A stretch of DNA of 64,000 nucleotides from Enoplosus armatus (Eukaryota; Chordata; Actinopteri; Centrarchiformes; Enoplosidae): positions 17,395,108-17,459,107 of the forward strand of contig NC_092184.1 in assembly GCF_043641665.1 (NCBI RefSeq), read 5' to 3'. The position numbers and the translations under genes are program-made. The notes beneath the pieces were generated by a model. It saw only the letters and a list, made by a program, of their open reading frames with translations, made no database searches and was not told the DNA's origin. Shown in pieces: positions 53,001 to 64,000 of this stretch (its first letter is position 1; every line of letters begins with the position of its first letter).

Positions 53001-53269
53001 TAAAATGATGCAGCAGAGGGATTCTTCAGGGAGCACTTACAGCACTCCGCATGAGCCACCATGCACATATGCACACACACACACAGAATACTGTTCAGCA
53101 TTTAGTTCAGCATTTAGTCGTCACTGGTGATTAAAAGGAAATTTTTAAAATGTGAAAACTGATACTGTGGTGTGGTGCTCGTGCACAAAGCTGCCAATAG
53201 ATAAAGAGTAACAGTTAGTGTCTGTTAAGCTGACCTAAACAAATAAAGGGAAGGACCAACAAGATGATG

Positions 53270-53299
53270 GAAATCATCTACATGATGACTGAGCCATTT
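53270..53299 (+). repeat. Dispersed duplication B, copy 1
   Basis: GAAATCATCTACATGATGAC plus TGAGCCATTT: 28 of 30 bases agree with 54831-54860. AAGATGATGG stands immediately upstream, and also upstream of the second copy but with a 21-bp spacer there. Confidence 0.75.
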
Positions 53300-54830
53300 A
53301 AGCCAATAGTCTATTTTGATATTGTACTGCAAGTATGTTTTCTTTAACTGAAAGAACATTTCTGCTGCTTTAAGTGCTTCACACATACTGCACCGACTTG
53401 TTTCAAGTGAAGGGTTGCAAGCACCATGACCCAAGTGCTGCACTTCAGTACACTAAAAATATCAATGAATACCTTTAAAAATACATGAACATCCACAAAC
53501 TGGGGTTCACTAACATGGTTTAGATATACAGCACGTACACAACAAGGTGTTCCTCGGCAGTCTCATTCCCTTAATTTGTAATACAGCAGCAGGGAATATG
53601 AAACACATTAGATTTTCCCTTTACAGCTTCACTTTGCTACTCCAAAAACTGCATTAGAATGTGCTTTATATTAATGATTTTGAGGAAGACCTACAGCAAT
53701 GGCTGTGTCAACAATTCAATGCTACAAAGTTTTTAGCCTGCGAGTAATCCATGAAGCAGTTTAAAATGAAAAACCAGCTCCTTAATATGTAAAATTTAGA
53801 GGTAGTTGAAATGAGACCAAACCACAATTAGTACTAAAAATGCATTCTGACAAAGAAAAGTTTCATCTTACATTATTTGTGCAAATATGGCCTCTATAGT
53901 TTTTCAATTGATGTTTATTAGCCACAATAGGACAGTATAGACTTAGCTTTGTCTACGTATCTAACACAAGTTACCACCTTAATGAGTATGTGTGTGACCA
54001 AAGTCTGATTTCAAAACGTACCAGAAATCCCAGTAGTTCTTTCTTTCTGTTATTTTCCACCATAGCTTCGCATTTTTGCTTTTTCTGTCTCAGCAGCTCT
54101 TACTTAAGTCACAACTACCAACGTCTAGTGCAATTTAGATGAGCTCCTATAAGTAAGATAAAATACTGTTGTGAATACGACCTCAGATACTTTGTGAAAC
54201 TGGTGGTTTTCAAGCAGTTGCTAATTGAAATATATGTGCGTACACCTACTGTATGTGATGACAACTGTCAAATACTTGACTGGAGGAAATAAGAGCCATC
54301 TAATTCAAGAGGCAGCTTTGAAGCTGTTGATCAGTAGAGCTACCATCCATAAAGCTTGCAGGCTCGGGAGTCACGACATTATGGAAAGTACAGCATGCAC
54401 ACAAAAATAACAGGGCTGCAATATATTTCTGTATGTGTTGTCACTATTCCAGTAATAATAATATATAAAGCATTTAAATTACAGTTATTACTAACTGGTG
54501 ACTAACAAACTAATGCTGGAGTAAAGGTACCTGTAAATGGGAGATGTTTTAATGAAATTAATCCATTATTGCCATGCTATTAACACTGAACCAGATAATG
54601 TGTCATGATGCCAGGAAAACCATTTAGGACGCCTTCAGAGTCATCTGGCACTTTCAGTATGCCAGTAACATGAATAAACGAAGGCTTGCAGCAAAATAAA
54701 TCTCTTTGCCTTGCCAGAGTTTCAGATTTTATTTCACTCTTATTTCCCCCAGTGTGTCCATTAAGAAGACATATAACCATGCAAAACGTCACCAATAAAG
54801 ATGATGGTACAGCACTCTTATTGAGCGTCT

Positions 54831-54860
54831 GAAATCATCTACAAGATGACTGAGCCACTT
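54831..54860 (+). repeat. Dispersed duplication B, copy 2
   Basis: GAAATCATCTACAAGATGAC plus TGAGCCACTT, partner of 53270-53299. ACCAATAAAGATGATGG at 54791-54807 corresponds to ACCAACAAGATGATGG at 53255-53270. Confidence 0.75.
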
Positions 54861-56923
54861 GATGAAAGAAGGGAGAAAGGAAAAGGCACGGAGAAATGCT
54901 GTAGGTGAGGAAGTTGGAAATATCGGTTGGCAAATCAATATGTATACTGTATGTGTCAGAGAGAGAGTGTAAAAGATTGCGTTTGTGTGTGTGTGGGTGG
55001 AATCTATTTAATCAAAGCTCCAAGCTTGGACATGAACGTGAAGCACTGATGAACTCTTTGAAAGTGTGTGTGAGTTCATGTGTCGTTATGGTCATCGCTG
55101 TACTAACACCCTTTCAATTAACAACATAATCACCACAGAAGCAGTAATTTTCTTGTCAACATGGGAATAAAGACGTGTGTTTCTACTTGGCATCTTTAAT
55201 CAACGGTAAAGTGCTAAGAGTGCTAAGACACGCTGGAAACGAGCCCCTCGAAAACAACGGCGCTGAGAGGTGTTGAGCACAAGCTCGAACTGTGATTGAT
55301 CAGTTTGTGAGGAGCAATTGAAAAGTTGAGCCACGTTGAGCTTTTGCAATTATACTTGCAAGAATTGTTAAACCCACTGAAAATCTAGAATTGTTGGACT
55401 AAAAAAAATCACCCTTATAATGTAAGAGTTTGAAAAGTGAAATGTTCCTTCAGCTGGATTTATAGTGGACGTGAGGCGTTAACAGGAGTCTCACTGGACA
55501 TACCTACTGTGTGGCACAAGTTTGTATTTAAAGAGTAATTTATAGCATCAGATTCACCTGTTGATAGCACCTGTCCACACTCTTATAGAACAGGAGTTAC
55601 ATCCAGGTGTCTCTCTGTCTCATTCATTCGTATGAAGCAGCGGCGAGCAGAAGGTTGTCGGCGGAGACGGCTTTGCGAAATGTGTGTTACATAAAAGGAG
55701 GTGACGACTGAGTCTTTCTTAATGTTGTCTTCACTCTCAACAATCTCACCCAGCATCCGCATAGCTCCGACATGTAATTACATTTTTGATACAGCACAAC
55801 CTATGGCAGCTACATGTGTTGGCTACATCATAAGTACCCTTAACACTCTTAACACACAACCATATATCAAGCTTTAGCAGATCATGAACTGTTTGACATC
55901 CTCTGTCTATGGATATTATTGATGCCATCAAACCTTTAACAACATCAGAAAACAGTAATACCTTAAAATGTAGTGATAGAAGGTGGAAGTGCTTTGTTTT
56001 TACGACAACGTACACAGCAGAGTTTACAGATTCAGTCACAAACACCCTGACTGACTCACACACTGACTGCCACCCAATTACACCGCATCAACAATGTTTT
56101 GATATGACACAGGTCCCCGAAGTGTGTGAAGATCACAGAGAGTTTTTATACTGAGAGCAGCGAGTGCCAACAGCCAACATAAGGTTACACCAATGTGAAG
56201 TGTAAATATTTCATTGGAATGTTATATTAATGCAAATACAGTAATTAATAATATGAGGACTGATGAGATGAGAACTTCAGCTTGTCATGAGTGTCGATCT
56301 AACTACCATTCAGAGTCCTAATCGCCTTCACATCTCTGAATTAGTTCATTTTGTCCTTAACTCGAAACAACTGGGGGGCAAAGCAAGACTGACACCTCAA
56401 GGAGATTCTGACTCCGACAGTTTGACTCAGTCAGGCTGCAAAGATAATCAGGTGCAGCCTGCATGTAAATGCAATCTGTGGCAGTCAATAATACATAAAC
56501 AGTATTGATTTATGAATGATTCACTATAGGCACGATCCATATCAACTCTAGATGACAAATGAGGTTATGCATCACCGCAATAATCAACCACCCAAACCAC
56601 CACATCACACTACACATCATCATCATTATCATTACTGCTGTACAGTAGGTACAGAATAGAATAGAATAGAATCACTTATCATTTGTCTTAGCTTTGGACA
56701 TGAAATGGATTGAAATAGAAGTATTATCCCACATATCAAGAATCACATTTACAGCCGTGGCAGCACATCTTTGTGTCTCTCAGCTCTGGCACCACAAAGC
56801 AGGCATAACCACCTCTTTGTTACAAATCCTTTCCTCTCCATTTCTTCCTCCTCCGTCCCTAATTCACCTTATCACTTCCTGTCTATCTTCATCACGCTCT
56901 GTCTCAGAGGGGCTTTTTCATAA

Positions 56924-56926
<3 letters not shown>

Positions 56927-56981
<55 letters not shown>
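56927..56981. repeat. (AC)n microsatellite
   Basis: About 55 bases of pure AC in gria4 intron 2. Confidence 0.95.
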
Positions 56982-56983
<2 letters not shown>

Positions 56984-57841
56984 CACATTCATATGTACCC
57001 GTGCACCTCAGTAACACACAGGTTTGCACACATGCGTTCAGTATGGATGGTAATGTCACCACACACATTCAGGACAGCTTTTGGTCATGCTAATCCATGA
57101 GCATTATTTTCTATACACCAGTGAATAGAGATGTGGCGGTGAACCCAGTGGAATAGTGTGCTTCTCTGGCTGAGGCACATCAAAAAGGCACACACACATA
57201 CACACCGATGCAGAGAAACTCAGATATACATGTGTATATACTACAAAAGAGACAGACACACAGGTATGCATGTGCACACAGGAAACAGCAAAAAAAGACA
57301 GCAGCAGAAGATATATGGATGTGTGACCCTGGGACAAGGAAATGGGTTGTATTCCTCAGTGAACAGGGAAAAAGATGGGGACCAGGGATTTTTATGATCC
57401 GTTCACGCTTCCTGAATACTAGAATAGAGAGGAACTAGCCAAGGTCAGAGGCAGAATTCCCTATTCTAATGCGGAGCGTTGCTCACCACCCGGAGCAAGA
57501 GTCAGGGATTAATTTAGAGATCCATTCACCACGCCTGTGCGGAGGGGGAGAACACGCCAAAACATGACAAAGAACAGAGGAGCAGAGGAAGGGAGAAAGA
57601 ATCTGAGGAGATGGGGAGACAAGGTGGAAGAGTGACAGAGAGGAGAATGAGAGAGATGGAACAAGTGAGAAAGCAAGTGGCCAAGAAAGAAAGACAGAAA
57701 GAGGGACAGAAAGAGGGACAGAGAGAGAGAGCGAGAAGTGGTTACGGTTGGTATGCGTAGCCGGGAGAGAGAGCAGACGGCTCACAAAGAAGAGCTTCAT
57801 TTTCCAAACACTCCTCCTCTAATGGCCCAATGCCTGCATGA

Positions 57842-57878
57842 GTGTGTGTGTGTGTGTGTGAGTGTGTGAGTGTGTGTC
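57842..57878. repeat. (TG)n microsatellite with GA steps
   Basis: TG run interrupted by AGTG units, next to the purine-rich stretch 57540-57740. Confidence 0.9.
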
Positions 57879-58089
57879 TGCCTGTACACCTATAAGAGAA
57901 AGGTGGACAGATGATAGGCAGGAAGAGACAAGATCTGGAAAGGAAAATGGGAAGAGACGAACAGGTAGGAGAAGAAGACAGACAGCAAAAGAGTTGAAAG
58001 CTGAGCAAAAACGCAGAGTAAAATAAAGTAAAACACAGGAGAGAGAAGAAATATATTTCCCCTTAAAGAATAAAGTTGGCATTCTACAT

Positions 58090-58540
58090 TCTACAATACC
58101 TTAGTCCGTCTCTCAAAACTGTGTCGACTTCCTGTCCGTGGCTCTGAGCCCTAAGCCCATTCGTTTCAACTGAAGAAATAAATCTTTAAAACTCAAAAAA
58201 AAGGTCATAAATATATACTTTACTTTTTAAATAGGCTGCTTAATTTCCTCAAACAACTGGGCACTATAGCTTAACTATAGCAAACTTAACCCAAACAGGA
58301 ATAAACTGTGCATTTGTTTGGGACTATTTTAAGATGAGTACACATTTGGTGTACTAGCGAGTACAGCGAGTATTCACGGCACCTGGACAGTGTATGTGGG
58401 GTTGACTCAAACACTATCTGACAGTATTATGGCTGCACCATTCTGTCTAATGGAAATATTCTAGATGTCTTGTGCATCATTTTACATTTTACATAACTTT
58501 GAGATATCTAGGATTTAAAATGAAGTTATCTGGGTTTTAA
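58090..58540. mobile_element. Candidate interspersed repeat
   Basis: Contains AAGCCCATTCGTTTCAACTG, GGGACTATTTTAAGATGAGT and GGTGTACTAGCGAGTACAGC, a combination I recall from a repeated teleost sequence. No terminal repeats are resolved. Confidence 0.35.
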
Positions 58541-61263
58541 CAATGTTTGGCTGCATGCATTCATTTGTTATAACTAAACCACTAGCAGGTTTACGTGGAT
58601 ATCGTAGAAATAGGAGTGAGAGTACAAAGAGAGAGGGAGGCGCCTGCTGTGACGCATCTCAGTCAGTCGGGCTTCAGTGCATGCATACATATTGTAAAAC
58701 ACCTTCTGGATTGTTTTGTACATTCAGAACTGATTGTGCCCAACATTTTCCCCTCAGCACACCCCTTTACTCAGCACTAATAACATTAATTCTCCTCCCC
58801 TTACAAGAAAGCCACCTGATGTGTATTCAGTGTGCACCTTCCCACTCACACAGCTTAACAGAACACAGAAATAGATGCAGCATGTGAATGTGTGTGATAT
58901 TTGTGGGTGGGACGCAGAAGACGGACTATTAATTTTCCAATCATTGTCGGTTGTATTAACTAGTCTATTCATTCATGTGGGGCTACAATACAAGGGGCAG
59001 GAGACAAACAAACTTGGAAATTGCATTACACAGTTTTGATTTATGACTCTATGTGGCTTGCATTAGGCTGTAGTTAAATCCGATAATAATCCTCCAGGGA
59101 TATAAAATGTCTAAATTTATTTTATTCATGCGTAACACAGAAGGAATCAATTTCTAACTGATATTCAAGAAGCACTCTTTTGTGGACCTCCTTTTTTGCC
59201 ATTTTCAGTGGACTTGTTCGACGAGCAGCTTGTGTCAGCTTTAATTTACAACCTGGAGATATCTAATGAATCTTGTTGAACACAACAATATAGTATCATG
59301 AGCAAAAGTACTGTATTGTTGTATTATACTGTATTGATTTTGTTCGCCCTGCCTAGTTAACAGCCCCCGTGGTCGATTTGTTAAAGTTTAATGGGATAAG
59401 GAGGTGAAACATTACAGCACAATCACTTGAAAATCCCCCTAAAATAAGATGGATGCACCATAGGACTGAGTTAATGAGGGGATATGATATGATATGATAC
59501 CCTTGAGGGAAATTCAGCTTGTAAGGGCAGTGCAAAAAGCTGGGATCTGAACACCTTTGCATTTTACAGCAAGGGAAGCAGATTATTATTTAATCAAAAT
59601 AACCATCACAAACTGCTCAGCCCCACTACTCTATTTTTTATTTTGTGTGTTGTATCAAAGTGCAAATAACTAAACTGAATATATTCAAAAACTAAATGAC
59701 ATTGTTCAAAGTAATACTAGAACCTTTGTCCCCTCTTGTGCACAAAAAGATCTCACCAGGAGGCAGATGAGCAACATAATTACTCAAAGGGTATCCTTCA
59801 GAGATTTGTTCATGCTCACAAGCACACACGGAGACACACCTAACAACATCAAAGGCATTTAGATTAGTGTGGCATAAACCAGTGTCACTCAGCAGATGTC
59901 AGAAAGCAAAGCTCCATCACTGTAAGCAAGAAGCTAGAGAAAGCAAACCCACCAAGTAAGGACATCTCGCAGTCCTGGCAGATGAAACAATAACAATGAT
60001 TATGTCAGTAATCTTTTTTTATGATGGCAAAATGTGATGTTTTTCAGTAAATTGCAACGCTTTCCACAAGCGTTGGGCAAGTGGCACCCCAACAGTCAAA
60101 TTGATGGAATTAAGTTCTTCCACCAGCCTACTACGTGTTTGTATGAGGGAAAAAAAGGTCACAATCATTGTGAATAAATACGCACTGTTGAGCAGAGAAG
60201 AGCAGGAAAGTGTGGGTTGACAGCGCAAATTCAACTTAAGATGATTTTATTACAAAAAATGGCATGTCATGTTATGTTATTCTTATTTATAATATACCTA
60301 TTCTTATTTTTCCATCTTATTCTTTCATTATTTATGTCCTAACCCAAAACAGACAAATGTGTATTGTAAAATGCACAGACATGTGCAAACAAACTAACAA
60401 CTGGTTAACATCACATAAAAGTCTTTTGAGACACTGTGCAACTATTTTTTATTGGTTTTTATGATATGACATGTGAATAGTCTTGTTTTTAAGAACGGAT
60501 TTCATACAGAAATTGCATGTATTGTGATAAATGGAAATATCTATCATAACATTTTGAATATTCAAGACACACACACCTGTAGCATGCTGAGCACTTCTGA
60601 AACGCTGGCTGCCCACATCGCCTTGTTAACACTGACTTGCCAGCACAAACATCACAAATTCTCTCTGTCACAGGCTTCCAGGTCAAGAGGGAGTGTGAAG
60701 GATTAGATCTCAACCCCCAGAGTACAGAAAGGGATAGTGAAAGATTAGCTGTCATCCTTCAAAACATCAGAGAGGACACAAGCACCAACTGTTCCCCTCT
60801 GTTCTGAACACAAAGGACTCGTTTTCATCACTGTCAGCAACTGTTCTAGGACTAATTTTATAGTTGTAATAAGCTGTTATTGTGACGGTAATATTACCTT
60901 TTTTTTGCAGGTGGGATGGATAGTGCTAAGTGGGAATAGATGTGAATAACATAGAGGAGCAAAAGTATGATTAAAAAACGGTATTGGCCATAATTGTTGG
61001 CAAAATTATGCCAATTTGTACAGCAACTGTTCCACAAAAGACTATTTTTAAACCAAGTCCGCCAAAGACCACTCAGCCGCTGCATTGTGCATGACAAAGA
61101 TAATGAAGATGCAGTCTGATCCTTTAAACAACTCGCGTTCCTAATTAAACCCATCTTTATACAACAGCATAGATAGGGACTGAAAAACAAACATGGAGAG
61201 AGCAAGACATAGAGGAAGTCAGAGAGAGATGGAGTGAAAGAAAGAGAGCACATACTTTTCCAG

Positions 61264-61731
<468 letters not shown>

Positions 61732-62795
61732 TCACTCACAAACGCACATAAACATGAGTACGGACACGCTTACTGATACCCACACTGCGCATTTCATTGA
61801 TGAAATCAGAGAGAAAGGGAGAGGAGAAGAAAAGAGAGACAACTAAGCTGACAGGGAGGCAGTCAAAGAGATAATGAGTTGGAGAGGGCATAAAAGAAAA
61901 CAGAGGAGGAAGGCCAGATCAGAAAGTGTCAGCTAAATAAAGGAGGATCAGGAGCCGTGCAAAAAGAAAGGGAGAGGGAGGCGAGTGCTAAGTGTCAGAG
62001 TATCTCTCAATACGTCCATCTGACAGAACGACAATTAAAGGGGAGAGAAGAGATGAAGAGAAACTGACAGTATAGAGTCCAAAACATTAGAGACATTTGA
62101 GTTAAGAGGCAGAGGAAGAACATGTGAACATATGTGGGAAAGAGAGATACAGGTCATCCTCTGTGTCTAACACTTTTATTAACTGGACAGAACCTGTTGT
62201 TTGGTTGTATTGCTGTGGATACCGCTGATATGAATGTGTTTGCTAATCCTATAGATCATGTCTACATTGCTTCTCGCAGTAGGTTCAACTGAACAGAAAT
62301 AAACTGATGTGACTCAAGTTTAACTGAATCAGACTCAACTCAACTCAACTGAATTGGATTACACTGGCAGACTGTGAAGCCTTGACATCGCATCGGGAGA
62401 GGAGAGAGAAAAGGGAGGGAGGGAGAAAAGATGGCAGGGGAGGAGTCAGGAGGCAGAGCATATTGAAAGAAGCAATCGTCACCACATAACATGTCACTTA
62501 GCTGTGTGTGTGTGTGTGCGTGTGTATGTGTGTCTCATTCGTGCTAAAAGTTTGCATTATCTTCCCTTGTTGCTTTCTCTGTGTCTCTCAGAAATATGCC
62601 CTTTAGTAGATGTAGTAGCCAAAGCCAGACACTAAACACACATCTTGAGTGTGTATGGGTAATGTGCAAAAGCCTATTTTGCATTGACAAAATAATTCAT
62701 TTGGTTTCATTCACATTAAAATTTCCTATGTATGATTACAAATTGGGGAGAAAAAAAATGTGGTTTCTGTTTTAGGGTAGAATTCCACCTCAGAG

Positions 62796-62832
<37 letters not shown>

Positions 62833-62848
62833 ACACGCACACACACAC
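62796..62848. repeat. (AC)n microsatellite with GC steps
   Basis: 53 bases of AC with several ACGC interruptions. Confidence 0.95.
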
Positions 62849-63690
62849 TTCAACTAGATGAGTAGTCCAGATATGTCCCAACATGACATGTTATTGTGTC
62901 AGTTTCTCAAAGAAATTTCACAAGCATTCTCACCTGTGTCAGTCTGTCTCTCTTACACATATAAGCAAAAAAATAAGAAACAGTGTAATGTCAGTGCTTC
63001 CTCTGTCATTACACTTGTGTGCAATGCAGAGATATGCAAATGACTCCTCAAGTGAACTGCTGGAGAACCGAGTGAAGGATCCTGTATGTATGTTTGAGTG
63101 TTTAAGGAGGACGGTCAGTGGGAGTGAAGGAAAGAGTGCATTTGTGTGCTTCTGCACGGTCACATACGCTTTACACAGTTTGTATGTGCATGCGTGCACG
63201 CTCACTGTGTGTGCTTTCCTGTGTAAAAGTGTGCAGCCGCATGCTGTACACATATGTGAATGCATATTTGCAGCTGTGTGCACAGCATGCAGTATGTGTT
63301 TTATGACTGCATGTGCCAACTGTACATGCTTGAAAACCTGCACAAAGATGTGTGTGTGTGTGTGTGTGCCAAGCAGAAAATATTTAGCGTATTAAGTTTA
63401 TTGGCAGCTGTAGGGAGACAGAGTCAAGGAGCCGAATCTCATTATAAGACCTCCCAGCTGCCCCCCACAAGGAGTGATGCAGTGCATTCATTATCACACA
63501 CATGCCTGTACAAATGTGTGTATGTGAGTGTGTGTGTGTGTGTGTGTGTAGGAGAAAGAGAGAGACCACACATGCACTGAGCAACCAAAGATGCAGATTT
63601 AGTTAACTTTATCTCTGATCTTTAAGGCAGGTTCAAAGACAGGCTTCTCCCGCACTAACACGAGGGTAACTGGAAAAGGGCAAAGAGAGG

Positions 63691-63694
<4 letters not shown>

Positions 63695-63748
<54 letters not shown>
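63695..63748. repeat. (GA)n microsatellite
   Basis: About 54 bases of GA following GGGAGG units. Confidence 0.95.
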
Positions 63749-63751
<3 letters not shown>

Positions 63752-64000
63752 CTGCAGTGTCTAAACATTGAAGAAGACTAGAAGGGAACAAAGCTCACTG
63801 AAACATTCATGAGCCCAGAACAGCCTTTAAAATACACGCAAACACAGTAAAAGGACAGATAGAGTGAAAGAGTTAGTGTGCATTTTTAAACCATGAGTCA
63901 CAACAGAGACACCATTCTCCCCTTAACGCAAAATATCTTGGATAAAAACAGGGAGGAAAAGAGGTACCAGAAGGACATTTGTTCCTACACTTGTATGCTC

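Noticed and set aside
62883..63395. 170-codon plus-strand open frame with many Cys
   Set aside because: It lies in TG/GC-rich intron 1 sequence, has overlapping open frames in three registers and resembles no family.

Overview
The window is vertebrate, almost certainly teleost fish, genomic DNA. It contains one protein-coding gene, transcribed on the minus strand: a GRIA4-type AMPA glutamate receptor (gria4; the a/b paralogue cannot be decided here). The gene runs off both ends. Eleven exon blocks were expected from the family layout; ten are present as nine canonical exons, with one canonical exon split in two. Joined, they give 462 codons in one open frame. They cover the amino-terminal domain (ATD) from a few residues after the signal peptide, through the linker, into the first half (S1) of the glutamate-binding domain. 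The signal-peptide exon lies beyond 64000. The exons for the rest of the ligand domain, the pore, the flip/flop cassettes and the tail lie before position 1.

Layout in transcript order (right to left): partial intron 1 (61473-64000); exon 2 (61314-61472); a 38.4 kb intron 2 (22948-61313); exon 3 (22708-22947); intron 3; exon 4a (19515-19567); a 172-bp intron; exon 4b (19211-19342); exon 5 (16746-16799, 54 bp); exon 6 (15692-15850); exon 7 (10864-11031); exon 8 (9886-9990); exon 9 (8794-8904); intron 9 (248-8793); exon 10 (41-247). All have AG acceptors and GT donors on the minus strand, and all phases agree.

The rest is intron. It holds many CA/TG and GA microsatellites, tRNA-derived SINE copies, several hAT-like MITEs (one with a perfect 8-bp target duplication), a decayed LINE fragment, a degenerate CAGT-type satellite, a 27-base G run and long purine/pyrimidine-skewed blocks. 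These repeat types, together with the protein matches, are the basis for calling the source a teleost.

The most interesting points concern splicing and intron structure. Canonical exon 4 is interrupted by a short intron whose downstream exon begins with a perfect donor sequence (CAG|GTGAGT), and skipping that exon would stay in frame. A long CT tract sits just before the acceptor of the 54-bp exon. Five complementary CA/TG repeat pairs could fold into RNA hairpins. Intron 2 carries two diverged dispersed duplications that do not look like simple repeats. I see no second gene, RNA gene, CRISPR array or new multi-gene system.
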